Shown here: positions 6,591 through 7,891 of the stretch, one piece after another
How positions within the stretch are numbered: the first letter of the stretch is position 1
Layout: the number at the start of each line of letters is the position of its first letter
Source: Gallionellaceae bacterium CG11_big_fil_rev_8_21_14_0_20_60_62
GTDB taxonomy: Bacteria; Pseudomonadota; Gammaproteobacteria; Burkholderiales; Gallionellaceae
Direction: 5' to 3'
Assembly: GCA_002787455.1 (NCBI GenBank)
Contig: PCWU01000121.1
Location: 317 to 8,207, forward strand
Length of the DNA: 7,891 nucleotides
Program-made: the position numbers and the translations under genes
Notes under the pieces: generated by a model
Seen by the model: the letters and a program-made list of their open reading frames with translations, nothing else
Told to the model about the DNA's origin: nothing
Databases searched by the model: none

Positions 6591-7780
6591 AATCCCTGGT
6601 CTGGCTGCTGCTGCTGTTTGTGCTGGCGGTGGCGCTGGCCGTTGCCGCCGGGTATCCCGGTTATGTGTTGCTGGCGGTTCCGCCGTACCGCGTCGAATTA
6701 TCTTTCACCCTGTTCGTACTTGCCCTGGTGGCGGCCTTTGTGCTCGGCTATTCGCTCCTGCGCGGGATCGTCCGCACCCTGCAACTGCCGGACTATGTGC
6801 GCCGCTTTCGCGCCGGGCGCGCGGAAAAGAATGGGCGCGCGGCGATGCGGGACGCGTTGACCGCCTATTTCGAGGGGCGCTACACGGCGTCGGAAAAGGC
6901 CGCACAGCGCGCGATCGAACTGGGCGAACAGCCCGCGCTGAATGCCGTCATTGCCGCGCGCGCGGCGCATGCCCTGCGCCATTTTGAACGGCGCGACGCT
7001 TATCTGGCCGAACCGGCAGGCAAGGTGCCGGGCGAAGACACCATGCGTCTGATGGCGAAAGCGGAGTTCGAGCTTGAACAGCACCAGCCGCAGGCGGCGC
7101 TGGCCGAATTGCAAACGCTGAACGACACCGGGGTGCGCAAACATCTGGGCGCGATGACCCTGGAGTTAAAGGCGCAGCAACAGGCGCACAACTGGGATGC
7201 GGTGCTGGAACTGGCAAGCCAACTGGAACAGCGCGACGCGATTCACCAGACCATGGCGCAACAGATGCGCCAGCATGCCTGGCTGGAAAAATTGCGCGCG
7301 AGCGCGGGCAACGGGCAGGCATTGCGCGGGGTGTGGAAAAAGATGCCGGCAGAAGTGCGGCACACGGCGGCAATCACCGCCGAGGCGGCGCGCGTGTTGA
7401 TGCAGGCTGGAGAATGCGCGCTGGCGCGCCAGGTGCTGACGGAAAGCCTGAACAGCGAGTGGGACAGCGAGCTGGTCGCGTTATATGGCGACTGCCGCGA
7501 GGGCAGCGTGGTGGCGCAGATCGAGCAGGCGGAAGCGTGGCTGGCCGCGCATCACGACGATGCCGGGTTGATGCTGGCGCTGGGCAAACTCTGCCTGCAT
7601 CAGGAATTGTGGGGCAAGGCGCAGAGCTATCTGGATGCCAGCCTCAGCCTGCAGCCGAGTCGCGAGGCCTATACCATGCTGGCGCAACTGGCGGAAAAAC
7701 AGCACAAGCCGGACGAGGCGTTCAAGTATTACCAGCTCGCGACAAAGATGGGAGAAGCTACTTCTTCGGCGCGAACGTGA
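6587..7780 (+). CDS. hemY: HemY-family membrane protein with TPR repeats
   Basis: 397-aa inner-membrane protein of the proteobacterial HemY family (HemY N-terminal domain). It is unrelated to the Bacillus protoporphyrinogen oxidase also called HemY. Two membrane segments (about 4-21 and 38-58) flank a short loop with PPYRVELS (32-39). LPDYVRRFRAGRAEKNGRAA (67-86) starts the soluble part and is typical of the family, followed by FEGRYTASEKAA (95-106). The rest is helical with TPR-like units, clearest at about 326-388. The precise role is unknown; it is conserved next to hemCDX and thought to support late tetrapyrrole steps at the membrane. Start: the ATG overlaps the hemX TGA (ATGA), and AGGA lies 12 nt upstream, a somewhat long spacing. 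The reading frame is open upstream to 6242, but that part runs inside hemX and does not look like protein. The 3' end overlaps a convergent gene by 23 bp. Confidence 0.94.
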   Translation: MKSLVWLLLLFVLAVALAVAAGYPGYVLLAVPPYRVELSFTLFVLALVAAFVLGYSLLRGIVRTLQLPDYVRRFRAGRAEKNGRAAMRDALTAYFEGRYTASEKAAQRAIELGEQPALNAVIAARAAHALRHFERRDAYLAEPAGKVPGEDTMRLMAKAEFELEQHQPQAALAELQTLNDTGVRKHLGAMTLELKAQQQAHNWDAVLELASQLEQRDAIHQTMAQQMRQHAWLEKLRASAGNGQALRGVWKKMPAEVRHTAAITAEAARVLMQAGECALARQVLTESLNSEWDSELVALYGDCREGSVVAQIEQAEAWLAAHHDDAGLMLALGKLCLHQELWGKAQSYLDASLSLQPSREAYTMLAQLAEKQHKPDEAFKYYQLATKMGEATSSART

Positions 7781-7891
7781 ACGCGTCGGAGAAGAATAAC
7801 TCGTGCGGCAACCCGCGCTGCGCGGTGAAATCGCGGTGCGCCGCCTCCACCACCACCGGCGCGCCGCAGGCATACACCGCGTAGCCGGAGA
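7758..7891 (-). CDS. FNR-type flavin/NAD(P)H reductase, C-terminal fragment (gene runs off window)
   Basis: Reading leftwards from the right edge, the frame is open for 43 codons and ends with TAG at 7758-7760. The peptide contains YACGAPVVVEAAHRDF and then RGLPHELFFSDAFTF. The CGxP motif followed by V-E-A-A and a final GLP-x-E-x-FF-x-D-x-F is the C-terminal signature of ferredoxin-NADP reductase-like flavoproteins. It is closest in my memory to the CDP-6-deoxy-delta-3,4-glucoseen reductase-like group, which has an N-terminal 2Fe-2S domain. Such enzymes pass electrons from NAD(P)H through FAD. The N-terminal part is outside the window, so cofactors and partner are not visible. It is convergent with hemY and shares 23 bp with it. 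Membership of the FNR superfamily is likely; the subfamily is tentative. Confidence 0.75.
   Translation of the reverse strand, partial: SGYAVYACGAPVVVEAAHRDFTAQRGLPHELFFSDAFTFAPKK
7761..7794 (+). terminator. Hairpin at the hemY 3' end, possible terminator without U-tract
   Basis: The arms 7761-7773 (CTTCTTCGGCGCG) and 7782-7794 (CGCGTCGGAGAAG) pair over 13 bp in the plus-strand RNA, with 11 Watson-Crick pairs and two G-U pairs, around an 8-nt loop that contains the hemY stop codon. No run of T follows on the plus strand (the next bases are AATAAC), so it is not a canonical intrinsic terminator. In the opposite-strand RNA the two G-U positions become A-C mismatches, so the fold favours the hem transcript. 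It could end transcription weakly or protect the mRNA end; it may also be chance, because both arms are coding. Confidence 0.35.

Noticed and set aside
1..7891. Novel defence, mobile or secondary-metabolite system
   Set aside because: All seven genes belong to known housekeeping or transport families; there are no transposase, integrase, toxin, CRISPR or tRNA-like sequences, and composition looks uniform.

Overview
This window is an ordinary chromosomal core region from a GC-rich proteobacterium, most likely a betaproteobacterium. The betaproteobacterial call is an inference. It rests on the high GC content with G/C-biased third codon positions, the hemC-hemD-hemX-hemY cluster lying head-to-head with ppc, and the HemX and HemY family proteins, which are typical of beta- and gammaproteobacteria. 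A Nitrosomonadales- or Gallionella-type lineage is possible but cannot be shown from sequence alone. I see no mobile elements, CRISPR arrays, tRNAs, rRNAs or signs of recent transfer.

Left part, minus strand (about 6-3761): a large phosphoenolpyruvate carboxylase gene (ppc) is followed after 15 bp by a CaCA-family sodium/calcium antiporter. The two are probably co-transcribed leftwards. PEP carboxylase refills oxaloacetate in central carbon metabolism; the antiporter is an inner-membrane cation exchanger with two copies of the family repeat.

Centre (3762-3843): an 82-bp divergent control region separates ppc from hemC. It holds a perfect 11-bp inverted repeat whose loop contains an extended -10 promoter element pointing towards hemC, and a good ribosome binding site just before hemC. 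The ppc start has no obvious Shine-Dalgarno sequence.

Right part, plus strand (3844-7780): hemC, hemD, hemX and hemY are packed with overlaps or gaps of only a few bases and very likely form one translationally coupled operon. HemC joins four porphobilinogens into hydroxymethylbilane. HemD closes and inverts ring D to give uroporphyrinogen III, the branch point to heme, siroheme and cobalamin. HemX and HemY are inner-membrane proteins of the same operon whose exact roles in tetrapyrrole metabolism are poorly defined.

Right edge, minus strand (7758-7891): the last 43 codons of a convergent gene run off the window. They match the C-terminus of FNR-type flavin reductases of the CDP-6-deoxy-glucoseen reductase-like group. 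This gene overlaps the 3' end of hemY by 23 bp, tail to tail. Essentially the whole window is coding, and no stretch over 300 bases lacks a gene. I found no undescribed system; the most interesting signals are the palindrome in the ppc/hemC control region and the hairpin at the hemY/reductase overlap.
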